Shown here: positions 25,225-34,083 of the stretch, piece after piece
How the letters are laid out: every line of letters begins with the position of its first letter
How positions within the stretch are numbered: the first letter of the stretch is position 1
Source of the DNA: Palleniella muris
GTDB taxonomy: Bacteria; Bacteroidota; Bacteroidia; Bacteroidales; Bacteroidaceae
Length of the DNA: 64,000 nucleotides
Assembly: GCF_004792655.1 (NCBI RefSeq)
Contig: NZ_SRZC01000003.1
Span: 62,001 to 126,000 of the forward strand
Reading direction: 5' to 3'
Program-made: the position numbers and the translations under genes
Notes under the pieces: model-generated
Databases searched by the model: none
What the model saw: the letters and a program-made list of their open reading frames with translations, nothing else
Told to the model about the DNA's origin: nothing

Positions 25225-26442
25225 TTATGTTGTCTTTATCGGAATGTTGAAATCATTAAATTTCTTATATAACATTTTTGTGGCTTTGCCTGACATGGGG
25301 TCAAGCGGCATGAAGCCAATGGAGAGTTGCAGTTTTTCGGCAAGTATCTGCATTATGCAGGAGCAGAATTCAGTAATGTCAAGACGCTTGATTATACTGC
25401 AGAATATTTCTTCGTTATATGTCGTATACATAAGGTGCTCGTAAATGGACAGCAATAGTATGCCTGGCGATTGCCAATTTTTGTCATATTGGTTTTTGCA
25501 CAGCATTTTATGTAAATACAACATGTCTGTAGCCAAAGCTATTGCGTTGTTATCAGAGTCATACTCTTTGAGTATTTTCTGTTCTTTATCGGAGGTAGTG
25601 TATGGGACGATTGTTGATTTTGTTTTGAAGCGTGCCGGCAATCTGTCTATTGTAACCGGAATTTGTAAAGCCAACGTCTTCGTTCCTAATAATACCGGCT
25701 CCTTTATCCCATGGTCTATTGCATATATTTGGATATTCTTCCAATTGTGAGTAGAGAGCTTCTGCAACATTTCCAAAGTTTCCGGGGTGAAAGAAGGTAC
25801 GCATTCAAACTGTTTTTCAGATAGGTCTGGCTCTTCTGTTTTTAACCATTGGATATGACGTATACTTACAGAGGCATGCAACAAAGCCCATATACATGCT
25901 TTCTCATGACAAGAAAGTTTGTTACGTTGAGCTGTATCTATGACTTTCTGATATAAGGCACGGAAAGTTTCCACTATCTGCTCATCATCTTCTTCTCCAT
26001 TTGGTTCAGGAATAAGGGCTATGCGTTTTTTCCATCCAAGTTGCTTGATATCCTCAAGCTCTTGCGACGATGTCACATGCAGAACCATAGCCTTTCTTAT
26101 GGCAAGGAATTGATAAGTGATGATGCATGGCAGTTTCTTCTTCCAAAAATCAGTCTGGATTTCTCTTTGTGACAGTCCATTGTGTGGAGAAAGAACGACA
26201 GGAATATTGCGGTGTAATGCCCATAGCTCCACTGTTGCAGCCTTAACGCTCCAGCAACCATGTATATGGATTATGTCCGGTTGCAATTCATTTGTCCGTT
26301 TGATAAACTCTGCTCGTGAAATGTTGCCAGACATAATGTTTGTTTCCACAGTTTTTCCCATAACTACTTGAAGCATTTGGACAAACCTTGCAGCCTGTCC
26401 CATACTTTTCTTGAAGTTTGGTATGTAGTGTAGAACTTTCAC
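25225..26442 (-). CDS. Glycosyltransferase-4-like protein with atypical C-terminus
   Basis: A 405-residue protein. The N-terminal ~150 residues look like the acceptor domain of GT-B, family 4 enzymes: MKVLHYIPNFKKSMGQAARFV, PDIIHIHGCWS and PVVLSPHNGLS are typical. The remaining ~250 residues do not show the donor-binding domain: no clear glycine-rich GxG start and no E-x7-E motif. Instead they are helix-rich (KLSCHEKACIWALLHASVSIRHIQWLK). It may be a diverged or non-catalytic member. It lies 15 bases after the GT-A-like gene and 22 before fbp. No signal peptide or membrane helix. Confidence 0.6.
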   Translation of the reverse strand: MKVLHYIPNFKKSMGQAARFVQMLQVVMGKTVETNIMSGNISRAEFIKRTNELQPDIIHIHGCWSVKAATVELWALHRNIPVVLSPHNGLSQREIQTDFWKKKLPCIITYQFLAIRKAMVLHVTSSQELEDIKQLGWKKRIALIPEPNGEEDDEQIVETFRALYQKVIDTAQRNKLSCHEKACIWALLHASVSIRHIQWLKTEEPDLSEKQFECVPSFTPETLEMLQKLSTHNWKNIQIYAIDHGIKEPVLLGTKTLALQIPVTIDRLPARFKTKSTIVPYTTSDKEQKILKEYDSDNNAIALATDMLYLHKMLCKNQYDKNWQSPGILLLSIYEHLMYTTYNEEIFCSIIKRLDITEFCSCIMQILAEKLQLSIGFMPLDPMSGKATKMLYKKFNDFNIPIKTT

Positions 26443-26457
26443 GCCGTGGAATTTTAA

Positions 26458-27060
26458 TTATATATAAATCTGCTTGTAGATTATGTTGCGGAGCGACATA
26501 TCAATGATATAACTATCATGCAGGAATGCTATGGAGAACAGCCCCGTATTTTCCTTGCTGAGATACAAGCTTTTTCTTCTCACTCCATGTGGCTTACACC
26601 ATTTATTGATGATTTTCCTCACTTCACGCTTATGTTTGTAGCGTTTGAAAAATCCTATTTTTTTAAGGTGTGCATCTCCAAGCATTATTGGTCGAGTGTC
26701 CGACAAGGGGGTGTCTTCCAAAACATTGCCGACCTGTTGGAGCCACTCGTCTGACTCAGGGGAGAATGCCGGAGAAATCATCACCACATTATCATATTTT
26801 GCCGCTTTTACTCCAAGTAATATTTCTATTTCTTCATTAGTGACATATTGCGGCCGATCGGGAAGGTATGTTGAGTGGAGATTTTCATATTGATTGTAGA
26901 ACGGCTCAAGAATATCTTTTATGTCACCCTTCTTTGTCTCACGGACGACAATCACCTCAAACTTGGCATCATATTGCTGACCCAATACCGTTGGTAACGT
27001 GTCACGCAATACAATGTCATTGTCATTGGTTATTACTATTATTGAAATGTTCTTGCTCAT
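26458..27060 (-). CDS. Family 2-like glycosyltransferase, short, DxD motif not seen
   Basis: A 200-residue protein whose first ~110 residues resemble a GT-A family 2 domain (ISIIVITNDNDIVLRDTLPTVLGQQYDAKFEVIVV). The usual DxD metal site should follow the central helix, but here it reads KYDNVVMISPAFSPESDEW, with no DxD. The usual C-terminal catalytic half is short. It may need a partner, bind sugar nucleotide without metal, or be a degenerate enzyme. It is followed by the atypical GT4-like gene, and the two may work together. It lies 36 bases after lysA. Confidence 0.6.
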   Translation of the reverse strand: MSKNISIIVITNDNDIVLRDTLPTVLGQQYDAKFEVIVVRETKKGDIKDILEPFYNQYENLHSTYLPDRPQYVTNEEIEILLGVKAAKYDNVVMISPAFSPESDEWLQQVGNVLEDTPLSDTRPIMLGDAHLKKIGFFKRYKHKREVRKIINKWCKPHGVRRKSLYLSKENTGLFSIAFLHDSYIIDMSLRNIIYKQIYI

Positions 27061-27096
27061 ATCTTTTCAGGCATTAATTAAGGCCTTACTGTCGTT

Positions 27097-28251
27097 TTAT
27101 TTGAACTCTTCAGAAAGATACCCAATCGGCAATGGGCGACAGTTGTATTGTGACGCCATAATCTCACCGTAAGCTCCAGCAGAGCGTATTGCTATAAAGT
27201 CCCCACGTCTTGTTTCTGCCATATCGTAGTTTTTGGCAAAAACATCGGAAGATTCACATATTGGACCTACAACATCGTATTCCTTGCTTACCCCATTTGG
27301 ATTGGAAATGTTCTCTATATAGTGATAGGCATCATATAGAGCAGGGCGGATAAGGTCTGTCATCCCGGCGTCAAGTATGCAGAACTCCTTCTTTGTTCCT
27401 TTCTTTACATATATGGTACGTGTTATGAGAGTGCCAATTTGCCCAACGACAGAACGTCCGGGTTCAAAATGAATCTTTTGTCCATGACGCACTTTCATAT
27501 TTTTTGCGTACACTTCGAAAAAGGACTTGAAATCAGGAACAGGCTTTTGGTTTGGATTTTCATAGTCTATGCCCAATCCACCACCGACATTAATGTTTTG
27601 TACCACTATTCCTTGTTCCTCAAGACGTTCCTGCAATTCATTGATACGATTACAGAGAGCCTCGAAGTCTTCCATTTCAAGTATTTGGCTTCCAATATGG
27701 AAATGAAGTCCTATAAACTCAATGTTTGGCATGTTCTTAGCCAACATAATGACCTTTTCCATGTCAGCCATAGGAATGCCGAATTTGTTTTCTGCAAGCC
27801 CTGTGGTTATATTGGAATGAGTATGTGCACCAACGTCTGGATTAATGCGGAATGCTATTCGCGCCTTTTTGCTTCGTGATGCAGCAAGTTGCTGTATGAC
27901 TTCCAGTTCTTCAATGCTTTCGCAGTTAAAACAGAAGATGTCATTGTCTATGCCAAAAAGAATCTCCTTATCAGTCTTAGCTACTCCTGCATACACTATT
28001 TTGCTTGCTGGAAAGCCGGCTTCAAGAGCAGCCTTTATTTCATTGCCACTGACACAATCTGCACCCAGTCCAGCCTCAGAGATTATCCGAAGTACCTTCG
28101 GGTTTGCGTTTGCTTTTATAGCATAATGTACACAATAGTTCTCATACTTGCCGATTTCATTATTTATTGTGTTTAGTGTTGTGCGGAGCAGTTCCGTATC
28201 GTAATAATAGAATGGGGTTTCTATATTTTGAAATTTATCTATCGGAAACAT
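27097..28251 (-). CDS. lysA: Diaminopimelate decarboxylase
   Basis: Last step of lysine synthesis: meso-diaminopimelate to lysine, PLP-dependent. The 384-residue fold-III enzyme has the PLP lysine in YAIKANANP, GGGLGIDY for phosphate binding, and the C-terminal CESSDVFAKN. The start at 28251 (MFPIDKFQNIETPFYYYD) matches family length. A frame open to 28341 would add 30 unlikely residues and read through the hairpin at 28310-28344. It lies about 100 bases after lysC. Confidence 0.95.
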   Translation of the reverse strand: MFPIDKFQNIETPFYYYDTELLRTTLNTINNEIGKYENYCVHYAIKANANPKVLRIISEAGLGADCVSGNEIKAALEAGFPASKIVYAGVAKTDKEILFGIDNDIFCFNCESIEELEVIQQLAASRSKKARIAFRINPDVGAHTHSNITTGLAENKFGIPMADMEKVIMLAKNMPNIEFIGLHFHIGSQILEMEDFEALCNRINELQERLEEQGIVVQNINVGGGLGIDYENPNQKPVPDFKSFFEVYAKNMKVRHGQKIHFEPGRSVVGQIGTLITRTIYVKKGTKKEFCILDAGMTDLIRPALYDAYHYIENISNPNGVSKEYDVVGPICESSDVFAKNYDMAETRRGDFIAIRSAGAYGEIMASQYNCRPLPIGYLSEEFK

Positions 28252-28309
28252 CGTTGTGAAATATATGTACCTTGATTTTGAAAATATTGTAATGTATATC
28301 AGCCCTGAG

Positions 28310-28344
28310 TACATGCCGCATATAATGATGATATGCGGCATGTA
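28310..28344 (-). terminator. Perfect hairpin between lysC and lysA
   Basis: TACATGCCGCATAT and ATATGCGGCATGTA form a perfect 14-bp stem with a 7-base loop, eight bases after the lysC stop on the minus strand. No T-tract follows, so it may be a processing or stability element, or an attenuator, rather than a full terminator. Confidence 0.5.
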
Positions 28345-28351
28345 TCATTGA

Positions 28352-29668
28352 TTATTTGAACAATGCGTCAGAAAGATTCTGCAAAGCACGCTTTTTATCA
28401 CATTCACGAATGAGGAATGATATATTATAGTTTGAACCACCATAGGATATCATGCGTACAGGAATGTCTTTCATTGCAGCTGTCGCCCTTGCCTCGAATC
28501 CGACATTCTCCCAATCAAGGTCGCCTGCCACGCAAATGATGCACATGTCCTTGTCGACAGTTACTGTGCCGTAGTGCTTCAGTTTGTCTACAATGGCATC
28601 AAGATGAGTTGTGTTGTCTATAGACATTGAAACACCAACTTCCGACGTGCAGACCATATCAATAGAAGTCTTGAATTTCTCAAAAGTATTGAACACTTTG
28701 CTCAGGAATCCTGATGCAAGAAGCATACGCGATGATTTTATTTTGATGGCTGTAATGTTGTCTTTCGCAGCAACCGCCTTTATCGTACCACGCTGAAGCT
28801 CATTGTTGATGATAGTACCGGGAGCTTCCGGAGCCATTGTGTTCTTCAACGCAACAGGAATTCCTGCGTTCTTTGCCGGCTGTACACAAGTAGGGTGGAG
28901 AATCTTAGCTCCGAAATATGCCAGTTCTGCAGCTTCCTCAAAGTTCAACTGATGTACCGGTTCTGTATGTTCCACGATGCGTGGATCATTATTGTGCATA
29001 CCGTCAATGTCTGTCCAAATCTGTATTTCATCAGCCTTTATTGCTGCGCCAACGATGGATGCTGTATAGTCTGAGCCACCACGTTGCAGGTTGTCAATCT
29101 CGCCATAAGCATTGCGGCAGATGAATCCTTGGGTAATATAAATCTGGTATCCGGGATTTTCATCAAGAATCCTTTTAATGTTCTCTTTTATGAAAGTCAT
29201 GTCCGGCTCCTGATTTTTGTCTGTACGCATGAAATCCAATGCCGGCAACAATGTTGCCTTAATCCCAATCTGTTTGAGATAAGCAACCACCATATTTGTG
29301 GACATTATCTCTCCCTGTGCCACAACAGCACGCTCTTCGAAACTTGTGAAAGTGTCTTTTGAGAAAGAATGCAGATACTGGAAACAGTCATTCAGAAATT
29401 CGGTGATTTCAGCCTTGATGCCTTTGTCTGTGTACAACTCATCAACGTGCTTCATGTACTTCTTTTTCAGCTGGTTAATGATGTCGTGCGCACCATCGAT
29501 GTTCTTCTTGTAGAAATAGTTGGAGATCTCAAGAAGAGAGTTGGTAGTACCAGACATAGCTGACAGAACAATGAATGTTGGTTCACCACTTTTGGTGATG
29601 AGTTTGCATACATCTTTCATTCTTTCTGGTGAGCCGACAGATGTGCCACCAAATTTCATTACTTTCAT
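28352..29668 (-). CDS. lysC: Aspartate kinase, monofunctional
   Basis: First step of the aspartate pathway to lysine, threonine and methionine. The 438-residue protein begins MKVMKFGGTSVGSPERMKDV, the kinase signature. It has LQRGGSDYTASIVGAAI in the catalytic core and two C-terminal ACT-type regulatory segments (from about residue 305) that normally sense lysine or threonine. No homoserine dehydrogenase domain is attached. It starts four bases after the FtsE-type gene and precedes lysA, giving a small lysine pair. Confidence 0.96.
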   Translation of the reverse strand: MKVMKFGGTSVGSPERMKDVCKLITKSGEPTFIVLSAMSGTTNSLLEISNYFYKKNIDGAHDIINQLKKKYMKHVDELYTDKGIKAEITEFLNDCFQYLHSFSKDTFTSFEERAVVAQGEIMSTNMVVAYLKQIGIKATLLPALDFMRTDKNQEPDMTFIKENIKRILDENPGYQIYITQGFICRNAYGEIDNLQRGGSDYTASIVGAAIKADEIQIWTDIDGMHNNDPRIVEHTEPVHQLNFEEAAELAYFGAKILHPTCVQPAKNAGIPVALKNTMAPEAPGTIINNELQRGTIKAVAAKDNITAIKIKSSRMLLASGFLSKVFNTFEKFKTSIDMVCTSEVGVSMSIDNTTHLDAIVDKLKHYGTVTVDKDMCIICVAGDLDWENVGFEARATAAMKDIPVRMISYGGSNYNISFLIRECDKKRALQNLSDALFK

Positions 29669-29672
29669 AATC

Positions 29673-30350
29673 CTATATGTTTTTGTTGTTTATTTCTGTT
29701 AGTGTGCTATTTTCACAGCGATAGACTATTCCTGGGAATTTGTCAAGCATTGGTATGTTGTGCGTGGACATGATAACCGTTGTCCCTGTGCGTGTAATGC
29801 CTTTCAACAGTGCAACTATGTTCTCGGCAGTTTCCGGGTCAAGGTTTCCAGTCGGCTCATCGGCAATTATAACCTTCGGTTTATTGAGCAAAGCACGTGC
29901 AATAGCTATACGCTGCTGTTCGCCACCCGACAGTTCATGTGGCAAGCTTTCTTTGGCTCCTGTCATACCGACAGCCTCCAGCACCTCATCTATGCGCGTA
30001 TTGATTTCATCCTTTTTCTGCCATCCTGTAGCTTTCAACACGAAATGCAAGTTGTTGTACACTGTACGGTCATGGAGTAGCTTGAAATCTTGGAATATGA
30101 TGCCCATCTCACGACGCAGCTCAGGAATATGCTTGCGTTTTATCTTCATGATTTCACGGTCAAGAACCACAGCGTTCTCTGCCTCGTCAAGGTCGAGTTC
30201 GCAATAGAATGTTTTAAGGAGAGAACTTTTACCTGAACCAACTTTACCAATGAGATAGATGAACTCTCCCTCATCGGCTCGGAAATTAATGTCTTTCAGG
30301 ATGCACTGTTCGTCCTGATATATTGTAGCGTTCTTATAGTCTATAAGCAT
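29673..30350 (-). CDS. ftsE: FtsE-like ABC transporter ATPase
   Basis: A 225-residue ABC ATPase. Walker A GKVGSGKSS is at 35-43, followed by the Q-loop IIFQDF, signature LSGGEQQRIAIARAL, Walker B KVIIADEPTGNLD and an H-loop in STHN. Length and sequence fit FtsE, which with FtsX governs periplasmic cell-wall hydrolases during division. ftsX is not adjacent. Start ATG 30350 (MLIDYKNATIYQ) is 16 bases after hisE; a longer frame to 30509 would overlap hisE and add non-family sequence. It sits between histidine and lysine genes. Confidence 0.88.
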   Translation of the reverse strand: MLIDYKNATIYQDEQCILKDINFRADEGEFIYLIGKVGSGKSSLLKTFYCELDLDEAENAVVLDREIMKIKRKHIPELRREMGIIFQDFKLLHDRTVYNNLHFVLKATGWQKKDEINTRIDEVLEAVGMTGAKESLPHELSGGEQQRIAIARALLNKPKVIIADEPTGNLDPETAENIVALLKGITRTGTTVIMSTHNIPMLDKFPGIVYRCENSTLTEINNKNI

Positions 30351-30366
30351 AGCCTTGCGTCCTTTG

Positions 30367-30684
30367 TTAATGTTTCTGCCAATTGGGATCATGACGTACC
30401 TGCAACTCCTTTGCAAGGTCTTCGATACGCAACCCTTTTGATGTGAGAAGCACAATAAGGTGATACAGCATGTCTGAACCTTCATAGACCAAACGGTCAT
30501 TCGTGCCATTTGTTGCCTCTATGACAAGTTCAAGAGCTTCTTCACCAACTTTCTGAGCCATACGGTTCAGACCATCTTTGAACAGGGATGTTGTATATGA
30601 ACCTTCAGGCATTTCCTGATGACGCTTTTCTATGAAATCCTGTAAATCGGAAAGAAACAGGAGAGGATTATTATCGTTATTCAT
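30367..30684 (-). CDS. hisE: Phosphoribosyl-ATP pyrophosphatase
   Basis: Second step of histidine synthesis: PR-ATP to PR-AMP. The 105-residue MazG-like helical protein has KVGEEALELVIEA and the metal-binding YEGSDMLYHLIVLL. Start ATG 30684 (MNNDNNPLLFLSDLQDFIEKR). It is separate from hisI, unlike the fused HisIE of many Bacteroidetes; a 92-base AT-rich gap lies between them. Confidence 0.94.
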   Translation of the reverse strand: MNNDNNPLLFLSDLQDFIEKRHQEMPEGSYTTSLFKDGLNRMAQKVGEEALELVIEATNGTNDRLVYEGSDMLYHLIVLLTSKGLRIEDLAKELQVRHDPNWQKH

Positions 30685-30776
30685 TATGACTATATTTCTT
30701 ATTATATGTTCTTTATACTCGCTTATCGTTTGCACATTATTATATAATATGCTTCAAAGGAAACAGCAAATGACTT

Positions 30777-31088
30777 TTATTTGTTTTCTTCGCCCCAACA
30801 GGTGTCGGTGCCGGTGTGACAGGTAGGACCGTGCGGGTGTACTTTTACAAGAAGTGTGTCATTGTCGCAGTCTACCTTTATGTCAATGAGGTCAAGGAAA
30901 TTGCCACTTGTCTCGCCCTTCGTCCAGAGGCAGTTCCTGCCACGACTCCAAAATGTCACTTTCTTTGTATCAAGTGTCTTCCGAAGGGCTTCTTCGTTCA
31001 TATATCCAAGCATCAGGACATTTTTCGTTTCTGCATCCTGAATGATAGCCGGTACAAGTCCGCCACCTTTTTCAAAATCTATATTCAT
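30777..31088 (-). CDS. hisI: Phosphoribosyl-AMP cyclohydrolase
   Basis: Third step of histidine synthesis: opens the purine ring of PR-AMP. The 103-residue stand-alone enzyme has [16 protein letters not shown] and the zinc cysteines in [11 protein letters not shown]...[12 protein letters not shown]. Its start overlaps the hisF stop by four bases (ATGA type). It stops at the tryptophan/cysteine end with no HisE domain attached. Confidence 0.95.
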   Translation of the reverse strand: MNIDFEKGGGLVPAIIQDAETKNVLMLGYMNEEALRKTLDTKKVTFWSRGRNCLWTKGETSGNFLDLIDIKVDCDNDTLLVKVHPHGPTCHTGTDTCWGEENK

Positions 31089-31843
31089 AATCTTATGTTT
31101 ATGCCTTCATTACTCAAATATTTTTTCAATGCAGGAATGGAAATCTCCCCGAAATGGAACACAGAAGCTGCGAGTGCGGCATCAGCCTTGCCAATGGTAA
31201 AGGCATCCTTGAAATGTTGCATCTCACCGGCACCTCCAGAAGCTATTACAGGGATGGACAACTCGTCAACTAAACGCGCCAAGGCTTCGTTAGCATATCC
31301 GGTCTTCACTCCATCATGGTTCATTGACGTGAACAGAATCTCACCGGCACCACGCTCCTGTGCCTCTTTCGCCCATTCAAAAAGCCCGTGTTCTGTACGT
31401 ATGCGTCCTCCATTCAAATAGCAATGCCAGCCATCCTCATCCATACGCGCATCTATGGCACAGACACACACCTGAGAACCATACAATGACGTTATTTCTG
31501 AAATGAGCTCAGGTCGTCTTAGGGCTGCACTATTTACACTTACCTTATCAGCACCGGCATTCAGCAGATTGGTGACATCCTCTAATTGGTTAATGCCACC
31601 GCCTACGGTGAACGGTATATTCACCTCCTGCGCAACACGGCTCACCATTTCAACAAAGGTCTTTCTTCCCTCAAAGGATGCTGTTATATCAAGAAACACA
31701 ATCTCATCGGCACCATTCTCCGAATATATCTTGCCTAATTCCACAGGGTCTCCCGCAGAACGCAGATTCACGAAATTGGTACCTTTGACAGTCTCGCCAT
31801 TCTTGACATCGAGACAGGGGATTATTCTTTTTGCCAGACTCAT
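31085..31843 (-). CDS. hisF: Imidazole glycerol phosphate synthase subunit HisF
   Basis: Cyclase subunit, 252 residues, a (beta-alpha)8 barrel. Catalytic Asp11 is in [13 protein letters not shown], the second catalytic aspartate in VCAIDARMD, and phosphate loops are in TVGGGI and ASGGAGEM. It uses ammonia from HisH to make imidazole glycerol phosphate and AICAR. It lies 16 bases after hisA and overlaps hisI. Confidence 0.97.
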   Translation of the reverse strand: MSLAKRIIPCLDVKNGETVKGTNFVNLRSAGDPVELGKIYSENGADEIVFLDITASFEGRKTFVEMVSRVAQEVNIPFTVGGGINQLEDVTNLLNAGADKVSVNSAALRRPELISEITSLYGSQVCVCAIDARMDEDGWHCYLNGGRIRTEHGLFEWAKEAQERGAGEILFTSMNHDGVKTGYANEALARLVDELSIPVIASGGAGEMQHFKDAFTIGKADAALAASVFHFGEISIPALKKYLSNEGINIRL

Positions 31844-31859
31844 TTGGTAAGGTGTTTTG

Positions 31860-32576
31860 TTATTTTATTATCAGCTTTGTGACATCTATGCGCCCCTCAT
31901 AGAACGCTTTACCGAAAACAACTGCAGGAATACCACAGTTGTCAAGCTCCTCAATGTCTTCATTGGAAGAAACTCCACCGGAAGCTATCAAGTGCAAGTC
32001 CGGAAATTCTTGCATGACTTGCTTGTACAATGCCACCGCCGGACCTTGCAAAGTTCCATCTTTGCTGATTTCTGTACATAGCACATTCTTCGCTCCCATA
32101 TCTACATACTTATGCAGGAAAGGGAGAAGGTCTTCTTGTGAATCTTCCTTCCAGCCATTGATACTGATTTTTCCGTTGCGTACATCAGCACCAAGTATGA
32201 TTCTTTCCGCCCCATATTGTTGTAGCCATTGAGCGCACAGTTCAGGAGAAGTCACAGCAATACTGCCGAGTGTAACCATTGCAGCCCCTGCCTCAAATGC
32301 CTTTTCTATATCAGTAGCCGTCTTTATTCCTCCACCGAAATCAACAGTCAGACTCGTGGAAGAGGTTATTGCACGAAGTGTGGCATCATTTACAATGTGA
32401 CGTGACTTCGCACCGTCAAGGTCAACAACGTGCAAACGCTTGAAACCAAGACGCTCAAATTCAATGGCAACGGCAACAGGGTCGTCGTTGTACACCTTCT
32501 TACAGTCATAGTCCCCTTTGGTAAGTCGGACGCATTTGCCGTCAATGATATCTATGGCCGGTATGAGTTCTATCAT
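31860..32576 (-). CDS. hisA: ProFAR isomerase
   Basis: HisA, 238 residues, the (beta-alpha)8 isomerase acting before HisHF. Catalytic Asp8 is in [18 protein letters not shown], the second aspartate is at ILGADVRNG, and phosphate loops are in DFGGGI and ASGGVSS. It is 32 bases after hisH. Confidence 0.97.
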   Translation of the reverse strand: MIELIPAIDIIDGKCVRLTKGDYDCKKVYNDDPVAVAIEFERLGFKRLHVVDLDGAKSRHIVNDATLRAITSSTSLTVDFGGGIKTATDIEKAFEAGAAMVTLGSIAVTSPELCAQWLQQYGAERIILGADVRNGKISINGWKEDSQEDLLPFLHKYVDMGAKNVLCTEISKDGTLQGPAVALYKQVMQEFPDLHLIASGGVSSNEDIEELDNCGIPAVVFGKAFYEGRIDVTKLIIK

Positions 32577-32608
32577 TATTCTTTCTGTAGTTTGCGGATA
32601 TGCCGCTG

Positions 32609-33202
32609 TTAAAGTTTTATGAAATTCTCCAAGATACGGGAACCGACATCGCCGCTTTTTTCAGGATGAAACTGAGTGGCGTAGAAATTTTCCGTATGGA
32701 TGGCTGCCGAATATGGCAGAGTGAAGTCAACTGTCGCGATAGTATAGTCTTTATGAAGAGGCACATAATAACTATGCACGAAATAGACATAATCGTTTTC
32801 CATGACATTGTCAAACAGCAGAGACTTCAAGTCCGTAATGCTGTTCCAACCCATTTGTGGAATTTTTTCTTCATGGCAAGTAGGGCAGAAGCGTTTCACT
32901 TCCATTGGGAATATGCCGATACAGTCCGTGTCCCCTTCTTCCGAATGGCGGCAAAGAAGCTGCTGTCCCACACATATACCAAGAACCGGCTGCTTCAATG
33001 AGCGTATAACGCTGTCAAGACCACGCGCACGCAGATATTCCATAGCAGACTTTGCCTCGCCTTGTCCCGGAAATATCACCTTGTCAGCATTGCGAATCTG
33101 TTCGGCGTTGTCAGTAAGTATCGGCTCTATGCCTATACGGCGTAAAGCATTGACAACGGAATATATGTTTCCTGCGTTATATTTTACTATGGCTACCTTC
33201 AT
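32609..33202 (-). CDS. hisH: Imidazole glycerol phosphate synthase subunit HisH
   Basis: Glutaminase subunit, 197 residues. Class I amidotransferase triad: Cys77 in GICVGQQ, and His/Glu in QFHPEKSG near the C-terminus. It feeds ammonia to HisF. First his gene in this run, 80 bases after the Dpm1-like gene; the rest of the histidine pathway (hisG, D, C, B) is not in the window. Confidence 0.97.
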   Translation of the reverse strand: MKVAIVKYNAGNIYSVVNALRRIGIEPILTDNAEQIRNADKVIFPGQGEAKSAMEYLRARGLDSVIRSLKQPVLGICVGQQLLCRHSEEGDTDCIGIFPMEVKRFCPTCHEEKIPQMGWNSITDLKSLLFDNVMENDYVYFVHSYYVPLHKDYTIATVDFTLPYSAAIHTENFYATQFHPEKSGDVGSRILENFIKL

Positions 33203-33282
33203 TGGAGTTCTAAGCGTTGCTGTATTTGTCTATTAATGCGATTATGGAAAAAAAATACCGAGGAATCATGAAAAGCAAGACC

Positions 33283-34029
33283 TTAATCCTTTATGGAAGG
33301 ATATTTCCTGAACCATCCGTCAAGCCTCAGTCTCATCACGCCGAAGAATGCCTCGCCAAAAATACCACCGGACATCTTGCTGGTTCCCTCACGCCGATTC
33401 ACGAAAATAACCGGGATTTCCTTGATTTTAAAGCCTATTTTATAAGCAGTAAATTTCATCTCTATTTGGAAAGCGTAGCCCTTGAACTTTATTTTGTCAA
33501 GCTCTATGGTATTCAGGACACGGCGTTTGTAGCACTTGAATCCAGCAGTGGTGTCATGAATATTGAATCCTGTGACAGCCTTTACATACTTTGATGCAAA
33601 ATAGGACATAAGTACTCGTCCCATAGGCCAGTTGACAACATTCACGCCACTGACATAACGCGAGCCAATAGCGACATCGTTTCCCTCGTCAGCGCATGCT
33701 GAATACAGGCGTGGAAGGTCGTTAGGGTCATGTGAAAAATCGGCATCCATTTCAAAAATATAGTCATAACCTTCCCTGAGAGCCCATTTGAATCCTTGTA
33801 TATATGCCGTGCCAAGCCCAAGTTTGCCAGAACGTTCGATAAGGAACAGGCGTTCTTTGAACTCCTTTTCCATTAACCGTTTCACTATATCCGCTGTACC
33901 GTCAGGAGAGCCATCATCGATTACGAGGATATTGAAAGCCTTCTCAAGCCCGAACACCGCACGCACGATCTTTTCAATGTTCTCCTTCTCGTTATAAGTC
34001 GGTATGATTATTATGCTGTCACTTTTCAT
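33283..34029 (-). CDS. Polyprenol monophosphomannose synthase-like glycosyltransferase
   Basis: A 248-residue GT2 enzyme resembling dolichol-phosphate mannosyltransferase (Dpm1). The nucleotide-binding start SIIIIPTYNEKENIEKIVRAV, IDDGSPDGTADIV and the metal motif in EMDADFSHDP are all intact. There is no C-terminal membrane helix, so it would use a polyprenyl-phosphate at the membrane surface. It makes a lipid-linked sugar for glycan transfer, probably mannose, but the sugar is inference. Confidence 0.88.
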   Translation of the reverse strand: MKSDSIIIIPTYNEKENIEKIVRAVFGLEKAFNILVIDDGSPDGTADIVKRLMEKEFKERLFLIERSGKLGLGTAYIQGFKWALREGYDYIFEMDADFSHDPNDLPRLYSACADEGNDVAIGSRYVSGVNVVNWPMGRVLMSYFASKYVKAVTGFNIHDTTAGFKCYKRRVLNTIELDKIKFKGYAFQIEMKFTAYKIGFKIKEIPVIFVNRREGTSKMSGGIFGEAFFGVMRLRLDGWFRKYPSIKD

Positions 34030-34083
34030 GATTCAAAGTGTATTTAAGTCTTTTGCTGCCTTATCAGGCATCTATTTTATCGT

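Noticed and set aside
28252..28341. 30-residue N-terminal extension of lysA
   Set aside because: It would read through the hairpin and adds residues not found in the family; ATG 28251 fits length and motif positions.
30351..30509. 53-residue N-terminal extension of the FtsE-like protein
   Set aside because: It overlaps hisE in another frame and is unlike ABC ATPases; ATG 30350 gives the canonical start.
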